Source of the DNA: Methylobacterium organophilum
Lineage (GTDB): Bacteria; Pseudomonadota; Alphaproteobacteria; Rhizobiales; Beijerinckiaceae
DNA: 64,000 bases
Assembly (NCBI RefSeq): GCF_022179465.1
Contig: NZ_BPQV01000001.1
Coordinates: 434,001-498,000, forward strand
Reading direction: 5' to 3'
A program made the position numbers and the translations under genes. The notes below the pieces were generated by a model. The model ran no database searches. It worked only from the letters and a program-made list of their open reading frames with translations, and was not told the DNA's origin. This document shows, in pieces, positions 63,117 through 64,000 of this stretch. Numbering within the stretch: the first letter of the stretch is position 1; every line of letters begins with the position of its first letter.

Positions 63117-64000
63117 TCAGAAGGCGTTCCGGTAGGCCCGGGGCGAGATCACCGTCTGGAGGATGATCTTGAGGTCGAGCCAGATCGACCAGTTGTCGAT
63201 GTAGTGCAGGTCGGCCTGGACGCGCTTCTCCATGTCGGCGTCGGTCAGGGTCTCGCCGCGGAAGCCGTTCACCTGGGCCCAGCCGGTGATGCCGGGCTTC
63301 ACGTTGTGACGCCGGGCGTAGAGGGCGATGCGCCGCTCGAAGCTGCGGTCGTGGGCGAGGGCGTGGGGGCGCGGCCCGACCAGGGACATGTCGCCGATGA
63401 GCACGTTCAGGAGCTGGGGCAGCTCGTCGAGATTCGTCCGGCGCAGCATGGCGCCGATGCGGGTGATGCGGTCGTCGTTGCGGGTCGCCTGCCGGAATCC
63501 CGCCTCCGCATGCACCTTCATGCTGCGGAACTTGAAGACGCCGAAGGCCTGCTGGTTGAAGCCGTAGCGGCGCTGCCGGAAGAAGACCGGGCCGGGGCTG
63601 TCGATCTTGATCAGCACGGCGATGGCGATGAGCATCGGGGCGAGCAGGACGAGGGCGGTCGTCGCCAGGACGAGGTCGAAGGCCCGCTTCAGCAGGATCT
63701 CGCCGAGATTGAGCGGGCGCCGGCCGATATTGATGCCGGAGAGCCGGCCGACGCGGGCGACCTGGAGGTCGGGGAAGCGGTCGAGCATGGTGCCCGGGCG
63801 CAGGTGCAGGGCGGCGGGCACCCGCAGGAAGGCGTCGATGCAGCGCTCCACATCCGCCGTCTCGGTCCAGGGCACCAGCACGAAGACGTCGTCCGGCCGC
63901 AGGAAGCGCACCACCGAGACGGCGAGGTCGAGATCCTCCGAGAGGAGCGCCTCGCGGCTCGGCCGGTCGCTGCCCGGCTCGGGGCGGCGCAGGTAGCTCG
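63117..64000 (-). CDS. Polyprenyl glycosylphosphotransferase (WcaJ/ExoY type), 5' end outside window
   Basis: The reading frame is open to the right window edge, so the protein extends beyond what is seen (at least 294 codons here). It has the sugar-transferase signature: a hydrophobic helix ([22 protein letters not shown]), [54 protein letters not shown] and the C-terminal [19 protein letters not shown]. It would load the first sugar-phosphate (Glc-1-P or Gal-1-P) onto undecaprenyl phosphate to start exopolysaccharide repeats. The upstream SYLRRPEPG segment belongs to the N-terminal region of the larger WcaJ-like form. Confidence 0.93.
   Translation of the reverse strand, partial: SYLRRPEPGSDRPSREALLSEDLDLAVSVVRFLRPDDVFVLVPWTETADVERCIDAFLRVPAALHLRPGTMLDRFPDLQVARVGRLSGINIGRRPLNLGEILLKRAFDLVLATTALVLLAPMLIAIAVLIKIDSPGPVFFRQRRYGFNQQAFGVFKFRSMKVHAEAGFRQATRNDDRITRIGAMLRRTNLDELPQLLNVLIGDMSLVGPRPHALAHDRSFERRIALYARRHNVKPGITGWAQVNGFRGETLTDADMEKRVQADLHYIDNWSIWLDLKIILQTVISPRAYRNAF

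Overview
This 64 kb window is chromosomal DNA from a GC-rich alphaproteobacterium, most likely a member of the Methylobacteriaceae (Methylobacterium/Methylorubrum type, Hyphomicrobiales). The evidence is very high GC with G/C-ending codons, an alphaproteobacterial tsaB-rimI-plsC-miaB-phoH-ybeY-corC-lnt block, cheY next to a short CheZ, dctA opposite dctBD, and many small secreted proteins of the kind common in that family. The genus is an inference. Genes are dense, almost entirely core or housekeeping, and I see no tRNA, rRNA, insertion sequence, prophage or CRISPR array.

Layout. 0-11 kb: tail of a zinc-ribbon-type protein, hpt, a CpdR-like receiver, cheYZ, ribF, a patatin-ECF sigma-anti-sigma set, ispG and the K+ transporter kup. 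10.5-20 kb: a broken small ORF, a GNAT gene coupled to secA, a PpiC-type periplasmic foldase, two alpha/beta hydrolase or transporter genes, moaE, and a two-domain gamma-carbonic-anhydrase-like protein. 20-25 kb: a TetR regulator divergent from a large LplT-Aas fusion (lysophospholipid flippase, acyltransferase and acyl-ACP synthetase), then a vapBC toxin-antitoxin pair. 25-36 kb: a DsbA-like protein, amidase, extensin-like lipoprotein, RNase T2, cupin, rlmJ, glcD, a soluble cytochrome c, the peroxide pair ohrR/ohr and a CorC-type membrane protein. 36-45 kb: hrpB, guaA, small exported proteins, an HxlR/QorB-like divergent pair, an esterase and an RsmB-like rRNA methyltransferase. 45-51 kb: a decayed parDE module and the C4-dicarboxylate system dctBD/dctA with a recognisable sigma-54 promoter. 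51-64 kb: GFA-family protein, flavodoxin-fold reductase, lytic transglycosylase, a CynX-type MFS carrier, then the conserved lnt-corC-ybeY-phoH-miaB-plsC-rimI-tsaB block and a polyprenyl sugar-phosphate transferase cut by the window edge.

How the genes work together. DctB senses dicarboxylates and DctD should drive dctA from the sigma-54 site at 49289-49303. OhrR and Ohr form a peroxide-sensing and detoxifying pair whose intergenic region holds two identical 10-bp palindromes. The TetR protein at 19968-20615 faces the membrane-repair fusion across two matching 15-bp palindromes, which suggests direct control of phospholipid re-acylation.

The most unusual items are: (i) the tandem gamma-carbonic-anhydrase-like protein at 18314-19333, in which the zinc-binding histidines and the Arg/Asp-Gln/Asp interface residues are divided complementarily between the two domains; (ii) two rRNA methyltransferase genes whose only well-placed start is CTG behind a Shine-Dalgarno-like sequence; and (iii) several decaying small genes. 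All product names are from reading the sequence alone; no database search was run.
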